From Roseomonas gilardii (GTDB taxonomy: Bacteria > Pseudomonadota > Alphaproteobacteria > Acetobacterales > Acetobacteraceae): 64,000 nucleotides of DNA. Location of the stretch: NCBI RefSeq assembly GCF_001941945.1, contig NZ_CP015583.1, positions 1,477,001-1,541,000 of the forward strand, given 5' to 3'. The translations under genes were made by a program, and so were the position numbers. The notes beneath the pieces are model-generated. The model was not told the origin of the DNA and did not search any database. It saw only the letters and a program-made list of their open reading frames with translations. Positions 1 through 9,949 of the stretch are shown piece by piece; position 1 is the stretch's first letter; every line of letters begins with the position of its first letter.

Positions 1-115
1 ATTATTCGCCGGGGCCGCGGCTGCCACAAGGCGGTCCCGCCTCGCCACCGCCGCATTCCTCTGCCAGGAATTCTTCCGCGGATGTGACCGCCCCCGCTTC
101 CTGTTCCGCCGGACG

Positions 116-1801
116 ATGAAACCGCCTCCACACCAGACCGGCCCGGCCTCACCGGGCTACACCCCAGGCCCTTCTTCCGGCGCTCCGCCGGCCTCCCCCA
201 AGGCCCATGCCCTGGCCCGGACCATGGCGGAGGCCGCGCCCGCGGTGGGCAGCCTCTCCACCGACTCGCCGGCTGCCGCGCACCTGCGGGCGAGGCTGCT
301 GCGGCTGGCCGTCCATCTCCCGGCGCTGCTCTTCCTGCTCGCGGTGCTCTCGCCCCCCCTGAACCACGACGTGGCGGCGGTGCTGAACTTCTCTGAGCGC
401 TGGTTCGCCGGGGAGCGGCTCTATGTCGATCTGATCGACGTCAACCCGCCTCTGATCTTCTCGCTGAACCTGATCCCGGCGGCGATCGCGGCCTGGACGC
501 CGCTGGACGGGGTGCAGGCGCTGCAGCTCTGCCTGCTCGCCCTGGCCGGGCTGTGCCTGTGGCTCTGCCTGCGGCTGCGGGAGGGGCGGGCCGAAGGCAC
601 GGTGGAGGCGGCGGTGCTGACGGGGCTGCTGCCGCTGGCGATGCTGGTGGTTGGCTATGACTTCGGCCAGCGGGAGGTGCTGATGGGCACGGCGGCGCTG
701 CCTTACGCCCTGCTGGCCGCCCGCCGGATGGAGGGGCGGCGCACCCCGCGCGGGCTCTGGCTTGGCACCACGCTGCTGGCCGCGCTGGGCTTCGCGCTGA
801 AGCCGCATTTCCTGGCCGTGCCCCTGCTGGTGGAGGCGCTGGTGCTGCTGCGGCGCGGGCCGCGCCGCGCCCTGCGGGACCCGGCGCCCTGGGCGATGGC
901 CGCGGTCTGGCTGGCCTATCTCGCCGCCATCCCGCTGATCTTCCCCGCCTATCTCGGCTATGTCGTGCCGCTGGTCTGGCAGTACTACCTGGATCTTGGC
1001 GGGCAGAGCGCCTGGGCGGTGCTGTTCACGCCCAACCTCGCCGTCGCGGCGGCGCTGCTTCTGGCGCTGGTGCCGCTCGCTTTTCGCGCCACGGGCGGCC
1101 CTCTGGCGCGGGTACTGGCGGCGGCGGCACTGGGGGCCTTCCTGTCCGCCTGGGTGCAGCACAAGGGCTGGACCTACCACGTCGCGCCGGTGCTGATGCT
1201 GGGCGGCGTGCTGGCCGGGCTGCTGGCGGCGCGCGCGGCGGATTCCGTCCTGCCCCTGGCCACGGCGCGGCGGGCGGCGCCCGGGCTGGCGCTCCTGGCC
1301 ACGGCGGGGCTTGCGCTCTTCGCGCTGCGCGGCGGCGAGGCGCCCTTCCGCGAGATCGGCTTCGAGGACAGCAAGGCCGGGCGGCTCACCGCCTGGCTGA
1401 AGCACGAGGCCTATGGCGAGCGCCTGCTGATCATCAGCCCGGACATCTATCCGGTCTATCCGGCGCTGAACTACGCGCATGTGCAGTCCACGCTGCGCAC
1501 CATGAACATGTGGCTGCTGCAGGGCGTGTACCGGACCTGCCCGGAGAACGGGGAGCGCTACCGCCAGCCCTGGGAGATGAGCCGGGCGGAGTTCTTCGTC
1601 TATCGTACCGTGGCGGAGGACTTCGCGAAGGCGCCCCCGGCCGCGGTGCTGATCGACCGCAACCCGGGCATCCCCTGGTGCGGGCGGGAGTTCGACTTCG
1701 CCGAATACTTCTCCCGCCATCCGCTCTTCGCCGCGACCTGGCGCCACTACCACCAGGAAGGGGAGATCGAGGGCTACCGCCTCTATGTCCGGGACAACTG
1801 A
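116..1801 (+). CDS. Polytopic membrane protein, GT39/ArnT-like
   Basis: 561 aa. After a Pro/Ser-rich N-terminal stretch the protein shows about ten hydrophobic segments between residues 60 and 405, with an Asp/Asn-containing loop after the first one (PLNHDVAAVLNFSERWFAGE, then DVNPP). It ends in a soluble domain of about 155 residues. This layout resembles lipid-linked-sugar glycosyltransferases of the GT39/ArnT (PMT) type, where acidic residues in the first periplasmic loop are catalytic. The family call is by architecture only. An in-frame ATG at 224 would remove the Pro-rich leader and is an equally good start. It could also be a membrane protein with no transferase activity. It stands alone, with a 212-bp gap before the next gene. 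Confidence 0.5.
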   Translation: MKPPPHQTGPASPGYTPGPSSGAPPASPKAHALARTMAEAAPAVGSLSTDSPAAAHLRARLLRLAVHLPALLFLLAVLSPPLNHDVAAVLNFSERWFAGERLYVDLIDVNPPLIFSLNLIPAAIAAWTPLDGVQALQLCLLALAGLCLWLCLRLREGRAEGTVEAAVLTGLLPLAMLVVGYDFGQREVLMGTAALPYALLAARRMEGRRTPRGLWLGTTLLAALGFALKPHFLAVPLLVEALVLLRRGPRRALRDPAPWAMAAVWLAYLAAIPLIFPAYLGYVVPLVWQYYLDLGGQSAWAVLFTPNLAVAAALLLALVPLAFRATGGPLARVLAAAALGAFLSAWVQHKGWTYHVAPVLMLGGVLAGLLAARAADSVLPLATARRAAPGLALLATAGLALFALRGGEAPFREIGFEDSKAGRLTAWLKHEAYGERLLIISPDIYPVYPALNYAHVQSTLRTMNMWLLQGVYRTCPENGERYRQPWEMSRAEFFVYRTVAEDFAKAPPAAVLIDRNPGIPWCGREFDFAEYFSRHPLFAATWRHYHQEGEIEGYRLYVRDN

Positions 1802-2013
1802 GGGGGCGCCCTGCCTCGATCCCGGGCAGACGCATGCTGCGCCGCCGCATGGATCGGCAGGACACGGTGCGCCAGGACACAGTGCGACTCTTTTCGGCGA
1901 TTCGCGGGGCTGATCAGCGTCTCCCGCGCATGCCCCACGGCGCGAACTCGTCCTACAAATGACAACCCTGACAGAAGACACCGGCCAGACGCGCCGGGAA
2001 CGGGGAGCGAATC

Positions 2014-3000
2014 GTGTCCAGCACCGAGGTCACTGCGCCGAAGCTCGTCGATGATGCCGTCCGGGGGATCGGCTTCGTCGCCCTGAGCTACCTCGTCTTC
2101 TCCCTGTCGGACGCCTCGATGAAATGGGCCCTGCCGGAACTCGGCACGGCGGGGGCGATGATCTGGCGCGGGCTCTTCGGGACCCTGTCGGTCGCCTTCA
2201 TGGCCGGGGTGTACCGGCCCGGCGGCCTCGCCCGGATCTGGCCCAACAACAAGCGCATCATCTTCTGGCGCGGCGTGCTGAACGTCGTGGCGACGGCCCT
2301 CTACTACGTCGCCTGGCGGCACGGCCTCGCCTTGGGCGACACCTACGCGGTCGCCGCCACCGCGCCGCTGATGCTGACCCTTCTCGCCATCCCCATGCTG
2401 GGGGAGACGGTGGGCTGGCGGCGCTGGACCAGCACGGGCATCGGCTTCCTCGGCGTGCTCTTCATGTTCCAGCCGGGGGGCGCTCTCTGGGGGCTCAACA
2501 CCGTGCTGATCCTGGCCGCGGTCGCCATGCTGGCGATGACGCGGATCTGGACCCGTGTCCTGGCGCGCACCGACAAGCCGACCACCATCACCTTCTGGCT
2601 GATGTTCGGGCAGTTGCCGGCGGGGCTGCTGATGCTGCCCTTCTTCCCGCTGCCGGCGGAATGGCCCTCGCTCTTCGCCCTGGCGCTGGTGGCGATGTGC
2701 GGGCTGGCGCATGGGCTGGCGCATTACCTGCTGGCGCGGGGCTATGCCATGGCGCCGGTCAGCACCCTGGCGCCGCTGGAATACACGCCGATCCTCTGGG
2801 GCACGGCGCTCGGCTTCCTGATCTGGGGCGACATGCCCGCCTGGACCACCTTCGCCGGTGCCGGCGTGGTGGTCTGCGCCGGCCTGTACAACCTGCACCG
2901 GGAGCGCATCCGGGCGCGCGAGAAGCGCCGAAGGGAGATCCAGGGGGAGGGCAAGACCGCCGCCACGCCGGCGCCCCTGGCCGCGAGGACCATGGCATGA
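2014..3000 (+). CDS. DMT-superfamily (EamA) transporter 1
   Basis: 328 aa from a GTG start preceded by GGGGAGCGA. Ten hydrophobic segments fall into two EamA halves, roughly residues 20-155 and 165-295, followed by a basic cytoplasmic tail (REKRRREIQ). Members export or import small metabolites across the inner membrane; the substrate cannot be read from sequence. The stop codon overlaps a repeat-built mini-cistron that leads directly into a second EamA transporter. The pair therefore probably forms one transcription unit and might act as a hetero-oligomer or as paralogues with related substrates. Confidence 0.85.
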   Translation: MSSTEVTAPKLVDDAVRGIGFVALSYLVFSLSDASMKWALPELGTAGAMIWRGLFGTLSVAFMAGVYRPGGLARIWPNNKRIIFWRGVLNVVATALYYVAWRHGLALGDTYAVAATAPLMLTLLAIPMLGETVGWRRWTSTGIGFLGVLFMFQPGGALWGLNTVLILAAVAMLAMTRIWTRVLARTDKPTTITFWLMFGQLPAGLLMLPFFPLPAEWPSLFALALVAMCGLAHGLAHYLLARGYAMAPVSTLAPLEYTPILWGTALGFLIWGDMPAWTTFAGAGVVVCAGLYNLHRERIRAREKRRREIQGEGKTAATPAPLAARTMA

Positions 3001-3044
3001 GGACCGGGAGCATGAGGACCGGGGACGTGAGGATGGGGGCATGA
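2997..3044 (+). other. 15-codon repeat-built mini-cistron linking two transporters
   Basis: An ATG at 2997 overlaps the TGA of the upstream transporter (ATGA). It opens a 15-codon frame MRTGSMRTGDVRMGA whose TGA overlaps the ATG (3041) of the downstream transporter. The DNA consists of near-tandem units GCATGAGGACCGGGA (2995-3009), a 16-bp copy (3010-3025) and two decayed copies (3026-3051), each with an ATG or GTG and a purine-rich SD-like tract. Possible translational coupler; it may equally be a slippage-derived repeat with no product. Confidence 0.35.
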
Positions 3045-3955
3045 GGCACGACCTGCGGCGCGGCGCCCTGCTGATCGTCTCGGCCGGGCTGATCTGGCAG
3101 TTGATGAACGCGCTGGTGAAGCAGCTCGGGACCACCATCCCCGTCCCGGAGCTGATGTTCTTCCGCAACCTCTTCTCCTTGCCCATGGTGCTGCTGATCG
3201 CTTCGCGCGGCACGATCACGCTGCGCACGCGGCGCTTCGGCGGGCATGTGATCCGGGCCAGCACCGGGCTGATGGCGATGAGCCTGTCCTTCCTGGCGGT
3301 GAGCGTGCTGCCGCTCGCGGAGCAGCAGGTGCTGGGCTACACGCAGCCGCTCTTCATCACGATCCTGGCCATCCCCTTCCTCGGCGAGCAGCCCGACCGG
3401 CGGCGCTGGCTGGCGGTGCTGGTGGGCTTCCTCGGCGTGGTGACGGTGGCGCTGGGCCAGGGCGGGATGGGCGGTGGCAGCGCTCCGGGTTGGGCCTATG
3501 CGGCGGCGGTGACGCAGGGGCTGATCTCGGCGCTGACCACGCTCCAGATCCGCCAGCTCTCCGCCACCGAGAGCAGTTCCACCATCACCCTCTGGCAGGC
3601 CATCCTGATGACGGCGATCATGACCTGCGCGCTGCCCTTCGTCTGGGTGACGCCGACATGGGGGCAGTTCGGCCTGCTGGTCCTGCTCGGCACGCTGGGC
3701 GGACTGGCCCAGGTGCTGCAGACGGAGGCCTTCGCCTCCGCCCAGGTCTCGGCGCTTGGCCCCTATACCTATTGCGGGCTGATCTGGGCGACGATCATCG
3801 GCTGGACCGTCTTCGGCGACGCGCCGTCGCTGGTGATGATCCTGGGGGCGCTCCTCATCGTGGGTGCCGGCCTCGCCATCCTGCCGGGCCGCCCAAGGCC
3901 CGGGCCGGTGGCCGAGCCCTGCGCCAAGCCCCGCGAGGCGGTGGCCGGCGAATGA
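3041..3955 (+). CDS. DMT-superfamily (EamA) transporter 2
   Basis: 304 aa with ten predicted membrane segments in two EamA repeats (about residues 5-135 and 150-285). Conserved-looking family patches include the Asn/Lys-containing first helix (WQLMNALVKQLG) and the PLFITILAIPFLGE segment at the end of the first half. An in-frame start exists far upstream, but the ATG at 3041 fits the family N-terminus and follows an SD-like GAGGATGGGGG. The gene is coupled upstream to another EamA transporter. Its stop overlaps the ATG of the MBL-fold hydrolase (ATGA). Substrate unknown. Confidence 0.85.
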   Translation: MRHDLRRGALLIVSAGLIWQLMNALVKQLGTTIPVPELMFFRNLFSLPMVLLIASRGTITLRTRRFGGHVIRASTGLMAMSLSFLAVSVLPLAEQQVLGYTQPLFITILAIPFLGEQPDRRRWLAVLVGFLGVVTVALGQGGMGGGSAPGWAYAAAVTQGLISALTTLQIRQLSATESSSTITLWQAILMTAIMTCALPFVWVTPTWGQFGLLVLLGTLGGLAQVLQTEAFASAQVSALGPYTYCGLIWATIIGWTVFGDAPSLVMILGALLIVGAGLAILPGRPRPGPVAEPCAKPREAVAGE

Positions 3956-4860
3956 GCATCCCGTTCCTCACCGAGGACGACCTGCCGCCCGGCGAGGCGC
4001 GGGAGGTCGTGGCCGGCGATGCGGCGGGCGGGATTCCGCCCGTCCGGCGCCTCCTCTGCGGCAATGCCGGGCCGCTCACCTTCCGCGGCACCAACACCTG
4101 GCTGATCGGCCGGGGCGAGGTCACGCTGCTCGACCCCGGGCCGGAGGATGCGGCGCATCGCGACGCCATCCTGCGCGCCACGCGCGGCGAGCGGATCACG
4201 CGGATCCTGGTCTCCCACACGCATCTGGACCATTCGGAAGGCGCCCCGGCCCTGGCCGCCGCGACCGGTGCGCCGGTGCTGGCCTGGGGCCCGCACCCCA
4301 CGCCGCCGGAGGCTGGCGGGATGGGAGCGGACCACGCCTTCCGCCCGGATGCGCTGCTGGCCGATGGCGCGGCGGTGGAGGGTGGGGGCTGGCGCCTGCG
4401 CGCCCTGCACACGCCCGGCCACTGCGCCAACCATCTCTGCTTCGTGACGGAGGGGCCGGGGCTGCTCTTCAGCGCCGACCTCGCCATGTCCTGGTCCACC
4501 AGCGTCGTTTCTCCGCCGGATGGCGACATGGCGGACTACATGCGTTCCCTGGCCCGGATCGCGGCGCGCGACGACCGGCTGATGCTGCCGGGCCACGGCC
4601 CCGTCCTGCCTCGCCCCGCGCCCTTCCTTGCCGCCCTGGTCCGCCACCGGGAGGCGCGCGAGGCCAAGGTTCTGGCGGCGCTGCGCGCGGCGGCGGGGAG
4701 GGTGAGCGCGGAGGATCTGGTCCCGCCGGTCTATGGCCCGGCCCTGGACCCGCGCCTCGTGCGCGGGGCGGCGCGCAGCCTGCTCGCGCATCTGCTGAAG
4801 CTGACGGCGGAAGGGCAGGCACGGCAGGAGGCCGGTGGCTTCCGCGCATCGCCCGGCTGA
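3952..4860 (+). CDS. MBL-fold metallo-hydrolase, LACTB2-like
   Basis: 302 aa. The metallo-beta-lactamase metal motif is present as SHTHLDHSEG near residue 87, a second ligand region as HTPGHCANHL near residue 150, and GHGPV near residue 215. The C-terminal ~70 residues (AEDLVPPVYG onward) resemble the winged-helix tail found in LACTB2-type hydrolases, which may act as nucleases or thioesterases. Predicted soluble and zinc-dependent. The start ATG overlaps the stop of the preceding EamA transporter, so the three genes 2014-4860 look like one operon. The substrate is unknown. Confidence 0.85.
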   Translation: MSIPFLTEDDLPPGEAREVVAGDAAGGIPPVRRLLCGNAGPLTFRGTNTWLIGRGEVTLLDPGPEDAAHRDAILRATRGERITRILVSHTHLDHSEGAPALAAATGAPVLAWGPHPTPPEAGGMGADHAFRPDALLADGAAVEGGGWRLRALHTPGHCANHLCFVTEGPGLLFSADLAMSWSTSVVSPPDGDMADYMRSLARIAARDDRLMLPGHGPVLPRPAPFLAALVRHREAREAKVLAALRAAAGRVSAEDLVPPVYGPALDPRLVRGAARSLLAHLLKLTAEGQARQEAGGFRASPG

Positions 4861-5129
4861 CGGCCGGGTTCAAAGGCGGAATGCGGCGGCAGAACGCGGT
4901 GGCGGAAAATGATGGCGCAGGAAAGGGCTTGCCGCCGGGCTGGGAGGCGGTGACATTCCGGCGAATCGGTGCCGTCGCCATTTCCCGCGGCGGCGCCTGC
5001 GGCTAGAGCGGGGGGCGCAAGCCTCGCTCCGCTTGCCGGGACAGATCGCGGCGGCTCCCCTTGGAATCGCCGTGGCCCGATCGAAACTACCGGAAGCGGC
5101 GAAGCGCTGCCGGAGGCAAGGAACCAGCC

Positions 5130-5438
5130 ATGTTCACGCTTGAGATCGGCGGCAAGCCGGTTGCCATCACCGATGCCGGGGAAGACGAGGCCCGCGAGAT
5201 CTTCGAGGGCAAGGATTTCCGCGACGATCTTCTGGACCTGGAGGGCGAGGATGGCCCCCTCTGGGACGGCGAGGCCGCGCTGAACTGGCGCCCGGCCACC
5301 GAGGAGGAGATCGCCGAGTTCCGCCAGGTGGAGCTGGAGGAAGAGGACGAGGAGGACGAGGAGGATGACGGGCCGGTCATCATGTTCCTCGTGCCGCTGG
5401 TCGATGAGGACGAGGACGAGGAATACGAGGAGGACTGA
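5130..5438 (+). CDS. Hyperacidic small protein, unknown function
   Basis: 102 aa, not recognised. The ATG is preceded by GGAGGCAAGG. The first ~70 residues look like a small alpha/beta domain (MFTLEIGGKPVAITDAGEDE). The rest is dominated by Asp/Glu runs (LEEEDEEDEEDD) that flank a hydrophobic stretch PVIMFLVPLV, and the chain ends EDEDEEYEED. No signal peptide. An acidic tail of this kind could bind cations or basic proteins, but that is inference. It is monocistronic, followed by a GC-rich hairpin and a convergent aminotransferase gene. Confidence 0.7.
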   Translation: MFTLEIGGKPVAITDAGEDEAREIFEGKDFRDDLLDLEGEDGPLWDGEAALNWRPATEEEIAEFRQVELEEEDEEDEEDDGPVIMFLVPLVDEDEDEEYEED

Positions 5439-5461
5439 TCGCCTCCTTTCCCGGCCCGCAT

Positions 5462-5485
5462 GGGGCGTGGCCTTGGCCGCGCCCC
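5462..5485. terminator. GC-rich hairpin between convergent genes
   Basis: GGGGCGTGGC pairs with GCCGCGCCCC (one G-T wobble) around a CTTG loop. It lies between the acidic-protein gene and the convergent aminotransferase gene. No clear U-tract follows, so intrinsic termination is uncertain. Confidence 0.4.
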
Positions 5486-5589
5486 TGTCCGGCCCCGCCT
5501 TTCCCGCGCCGTCAGGCCCGGGACGGGTCGGGGAGGCCGGACCGCGCCGCCCGGCATGGGCCGGCGCTCCCCGGCCCGCCCCCCGCGCC

Positions 5590-6786
5590 TCAGCGGCGAG
5601 TGAAGAAGCCCTCCAGCCGTGCCATCGCCTCCCGCGCCAGTTCCGGCGAGATGGCGAAGCACAGGCGCAGGCAGCCCTGGCCCGCCGGGCCGAAGGCGGT
5701 GCCGGGTGCCACGCCCACCTTGGCCTCCCGCAGCACCCGCTTGGCGAGGTCGAGGGCGCTCTTCTCCCCCTCCACCGAGAAGAACAGGTAGAAGGCGCCC
5801 TCCGGCACGCTCAGCGTCACGCCGGGCAGGCGGGAGAGGCCGTCCACGAAGATCTGGCGGCTCTCGGCGCAGCGGCCGACCATCTTGCGGATGAAGCTGT
5901 CGCCCTGTTCCAGCGCCACGATCGCCGCATGCTGCACGAAGGTCGGGATCGAGGTGGTGTTGTACTGGTTCAGCTTGGCGAAGGTGGCGTCCAGCCCCTG
6001 CGGATAGACCACCCAGCCGGCCCGCCAGCCGGTCATCGCCCAGTTCTTGCTGAAGGTGTTGGTCACCAGCAGCCGGTCGTCGGGGCGCGCGATCTCCAGG
6101 AAGGAGGGGGCGATGGCATTGCCGTAGGTGAAGTGGTTGTACACCTCGTCGGAGAGGATCCAGATCCTCCGCTCCCGGGCGAAGGCCAGCAGACGCTCCA
6201 TGTCCGCGCGCGGCATCACCCAACCCGTGGGGTTGGAGGGCGAGTTGATGACGATGACCTTCGTGCGTTCCGTCACCGCCGCGAAGAGGTCCTCCAGCGA
6301 CAGCACGAAGCCGCCCCCGGCGTTGCGGCGATAGCTGACGGGCACGGGCACGCCGCCGCAGATGCGCGCGGCCTCCAGCAGGTTCGGCCAGGCGGGGGAG
6401 GGGTGGACGACCTCGTCGCCCGGTTCCAGCACCGCCTGGAAGGCCTGCATCACCGCGTTCATGCCGCCCGAGGTCACGGAGAAGCGCGAGGGTGCGACCT
6501 CCACCCCCCAGTGGCGGCGGTGGTAGTCGGCCAGCGCCTGCCGCAGCCGGGGCAGGCCCAGGGAATAGGTGTAGCGGGTATGGCCCTCGCGCAGCGCCTG
6601 CACCACCGCCTCGGTCACGAAATCCGGGGTGGGGAGGTCGCCCTCGCCGATCCAGAGCTTGATGACGGCGGGGTCCTCGCGGGCAAGGTCGGCCACCTCG
6701 GCGATCTGGCTGCTGCCCAGGCCGCGGACGCGCTCGGGCAGCGTCTCGCTCAGGTCGGTCAGGGTCTCGGGAAAAGCGGTGCTCAT
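5590..6786 (-). CDS. PLP-dependent class I/II aminotransferase
   Basis: 398 aa, the normal length for fold-type I AspC/AlaT-like aminotransferases. Visible motifs are NSPSNPTGW (substrate/PLP pocket), DEVYNHFTYG (Asp bound to the pyridine N and Tyr to the PLP O3'), and TFSKNWAMTGWRAGW, carrying the Schiff-base Lys. It transfers the amino group of an amino acid to a 2-oxoacid in the cytosol; the amino acid used cannot be decided. The ATG at 6786 is the natural family start. The gene is isolated: a hairpin region lies downstream, and a divergent small ORF starts 183 bp upstream. Confidence 0.9.
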   Translation of the reverse strand: MSTAFPETLTDLSETLPERVRGLGSSQIAEVADLAREDPAVIKLWIGEGDLPTPDFVTEAVVQALREGHTRYTYSLGLPRLRQALADYHRRHWGVEVAPSRFSVTSGGMNAVMQAFQAVLEPGDEVVHPSPAWPNLLEAARICGGVPVPVSYRRNAGGGFVLSLEDLFAAVTERTKVIVINSPSNPTGWVMPRADMERLLAFARERRIWILSDEVYNHFTYGNAIAPSFLEIARPDDRLLVTNTFSKNWAMTGWRAGWVVYPQGLDATFAKLNQYNTTSIPTFVQHAAIVALEQGDSFIRKMVGRCAESRQIFVDGLSRLPGVTLSVPEGAFYLFFSVEGEKSALDLAKRVLREAKVGVAPGTAFGPAGQGCLRLCFAISPELAREAMARLEGFFTRR

Positions 6787-6968
6787 GGGGCCTCGTGCGC
6801 GGGCAGCGTCGGAAGGGCGCGATTATCGCGTGCCGGACCGGGGATGGCCACAGCGGCGGCACCGGATTGCGGAGCGGACAGCCATGCGGGGCGCGATATC
6901 TGTTGATGTCCGCCGCCGCCGGCCTATGGTCGTTACGGAGACAGTTTCAACGGCGGCCGGATATCACC

Positions 6969-7223
6969 ATGGCGATCGAGATATACGCGGGTGTCCATCG
7001 TCCGATGGAGGACAAGCCGGGCCGGGACAGATGGAGCTTCGACGCCTCCATCGACGGGCAGCACGGGATCGTCGAGTTCTCCGCCCCCTCGGGAACCGGC
7101 GATGCGCAGGCGCGTGAGTTCGCCCACGACATCCTCACGAGATATCCGGAACGGCTCCAGGGCATCACATCGACACACAGCGTTCACGACGTCTGGAGGG
7201 TCCAGACGCCGGATGGAAGCTAG
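6969..7223 (+). CDS. Hypothetical 84-aa protein
   Basis: 84 aa, not recognised. It begins MAIEIYAGVHRP and has a mixed alpha/beta pattern with no membrane segment or cysteines; the upstream GGCGGCCGG is only a weak SD. An ORF on the opposite strand covers nearly the same interval (6933-7187). The plus-strand frame is preferred because it starts just after a more AT-rich leader and is followed at once by a convergent-gene hairpin. Function unknown. Confidence 0.5.
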   Translation: MAIEIYAGVHRPMEDKPGRDRWSFDASIDGQHGIVEFSAPSGTGDAQAREFAHDILTRYPERLQGITSTHSVHDVWRVQTPDGS

Positions 7224-7233
7224 GTCCGGGCCC

Positions 7234-7266
7234 TGACGGGGCCTTGCCGCCGGCCCGGCCCCGTCA
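7234..7266. terminator. Hairpin between convergent genes
   Basis: TGACGGGGCC (7234-7243) and GGCCCCGTCA (7257-7266) form a perfect 10-bp stem around 13 nt. It sits between the end of the 84-aa ORF and the end of fghA, so it could serve both strands. There is no strong T-run. Confidence 0.5.
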
Positions 7267-7275
7267 TGTGCCCCC

Positions 7276-8114
7276 TCAGGCGCCGAGGCGTTCCGCGTGC
7301 CAGCGGAGATGATCGGCCACGAAGCTGCCGATGAAGTAGTAGGAGTGGTCGTACCCCTCCTGCATCCGCAGGGTCAGCGGGATGCCGGCCCGGTCGCAGG
7401 CCTCGCGCAATAGTTCCGGCTTGAGCTGGCCTTCCAGGAACTGGTCCGCCATGCCCTGGTCCACCAGGATCGCGGCGACGCGGGCGCCATCCTCGATCAA
7501 CGCCGTGGCGTCGTGGCCGCGCCAGCGCGCGCGGTCCGGGCCGAGATAGGCGGTGAGCGCCTTCTCCCCCCAGGGGCAGCGCATCGGCGAGACGATGGGG
7601 GCGAAGGCCGAGACGGAGCGGAAACGCCCCGGATGGCGCAGCGCCAGGGTCAGCGCGCCATGGCCGCCCATGGAATGGCCGAAGACGGACTGGCGTGCGA
7701 GATCCACCGGGAACTCCGCCGCCAGCAGGTCCGGCAACTCGCCCGTGACCCAGCTTTCCATGCGGAAATGCGGCGCCCAGGGCGCCTCGGTGGCGTCGAG
7801 CCAGAAGCCCGCGCCCTGGCCCAGGTCGTAGGCCGGGTCGTCGGCCACGCCCTCTCCCCGTGGGGAGGTGTCGGGCACCGCCAGCATCAGCCCGAACTCG
7901 GCGGCGAGGCGCTGGGCGCCCGCCTTCTCGGTGAAGTTCGCCTCGGTGCAGGTCAGGCCGGACAGGAACCAGAGGAGCGGGAGCCTTGCCCCCGCCTCCT
8001 CCGCCTGGGGCGGCAGGTAGAGCCCGAAGCGCATCGGCGTGCCGGTGGCCGCGCTGTCGTGGCGGCACACGAGCTGCGTGCCGCCGAAGCTCCGCGTGCT
8101 GGCGAGGACCTCCA

Positions 8115-8115
<1 letters not shown>
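7276..8115 (-). CDS. fghA: S-formylglutathione hydrolase
   Basis: 279 aa, matching the esterase-D/FghA family length. It hydrolyses S-formylglutathione to formate and glutathione, the second step of glutathione-dependent formaldehyde detoxification. Visible features are the oxyanion-hole region WFLSGLTCTEANF, the nucleophile elbow FGHSMGGHGA, a DQGMADQFL segment with the catalytic Asp, and YDHSYYFI with the catalytic His. The ATG at 8115 overlaps the stop of adhC (ATGA), so the two are translated as a coupled pair in pathway order. The upstream in-frame extension belongs to the adhC region and is not coding in this frame. Confidence 0.95.
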
Positions 8116-9257
<1,142 letters not shown>

Positions 9258-9428
9258 CTGTCAGGCTCTCCCGCTTCGTTCCCCGCGGTGGACGGCCCAT
9301 CGGGGGCCGTATCATCGCACCGGGACCAGATCCTCGCGCAGTGATAAGGACCGTGATATCCCGAGGCAAATCGCGCCGTCTCCGGCCCCCGGCGGAGGGG
9401 GTTCCGGAAGCCGGGCGCCGCCTCTGCG

Positions 9429-9827
9429 TCAGACGGACACGCCGTAATCGGCCAGTTCCGGAAGCATGGCCTCGATCACGAAGTCCACGAAGGCTGACGG
9501 GATGTCGAGGTAGAACTCCCGGGGGGAATAATCGCCGACCACGGCTTCCAGCCCGTTTCGCGCGGCCCATTCGGCCAGGGCCTCCAGGTCGGCGCGCGGC
9601 GTGTCGCTCAGGAAGGCGATCTGGGAGCGCAGCTTGTCCTCGTCGCGGCGTGGATTCGTGCTCTGGCTGAACTGCAGGTCGATATTAGTGCCGGGCTGCC
9701 GTAGCCAGATCGAACGCTCGGTGCGCCGCAGCTCGACGAAGCCGAGCCGGGTGGTCAGCATCATGACCACCGTCTCGAAATGCCGGGTGTCGAGGCGGTT
9801 GGCGACATGGTTGAACTGCATGGCCAT
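9429..9827 (-). CDS. VOC (glyoxalase-like) family protein
   Basis: 132 aa. The pattern FNHVANRLDTRHFETVVMML then LGFVELRRTERSIWLRQPG, and later FYLDIPSAFVDFVIE, is consistent with a single vicinal-oxygen-chelate domain of two beta-alpha-beta-beta-beta units. The assignment rests on fold pattern only; the metal ligands are not clear, so no reaction is proposed. Start is ATG at 9827 or 9821. It lies between adhC and a Nudix gene on the same strand, separated from each by more than 100 bp. Confidence 0.55.
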   Translation of the reverse strand: MAMQFNHVANRLDTRHFETVVMMLTTRLGFVELRRTERSIWLRQPGTNIDLQFSQSTNPRRDEDKLRSQIAFLSDTPRADLEALAEWAARNGLEAVVGDYSPREFYLDIPSAFVDFVIEAMLPELADYGVSV

Positions 9828-9949
9828 GGCGGTCTCCAGAGAGCGGCGCAGCGCATCCTACAGGCCGCCCCCGCTCCGGAGCCATACCAGCGCCGCCGGA
9901 CACCGCGGCACGCTCCCGGGCTGCGGACCCGGGTCGTGACCCCTGCGGG

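Noticed and set aside
149-1981. 610-aa minus-strand open frame opposite the first membrane protein
   Set aside because: Extremely Arg/Gln/Pro/Gly-rich, low-complexity translation typical of antisense frames in GC-rich genes; the plus frame has clear membrane helices.
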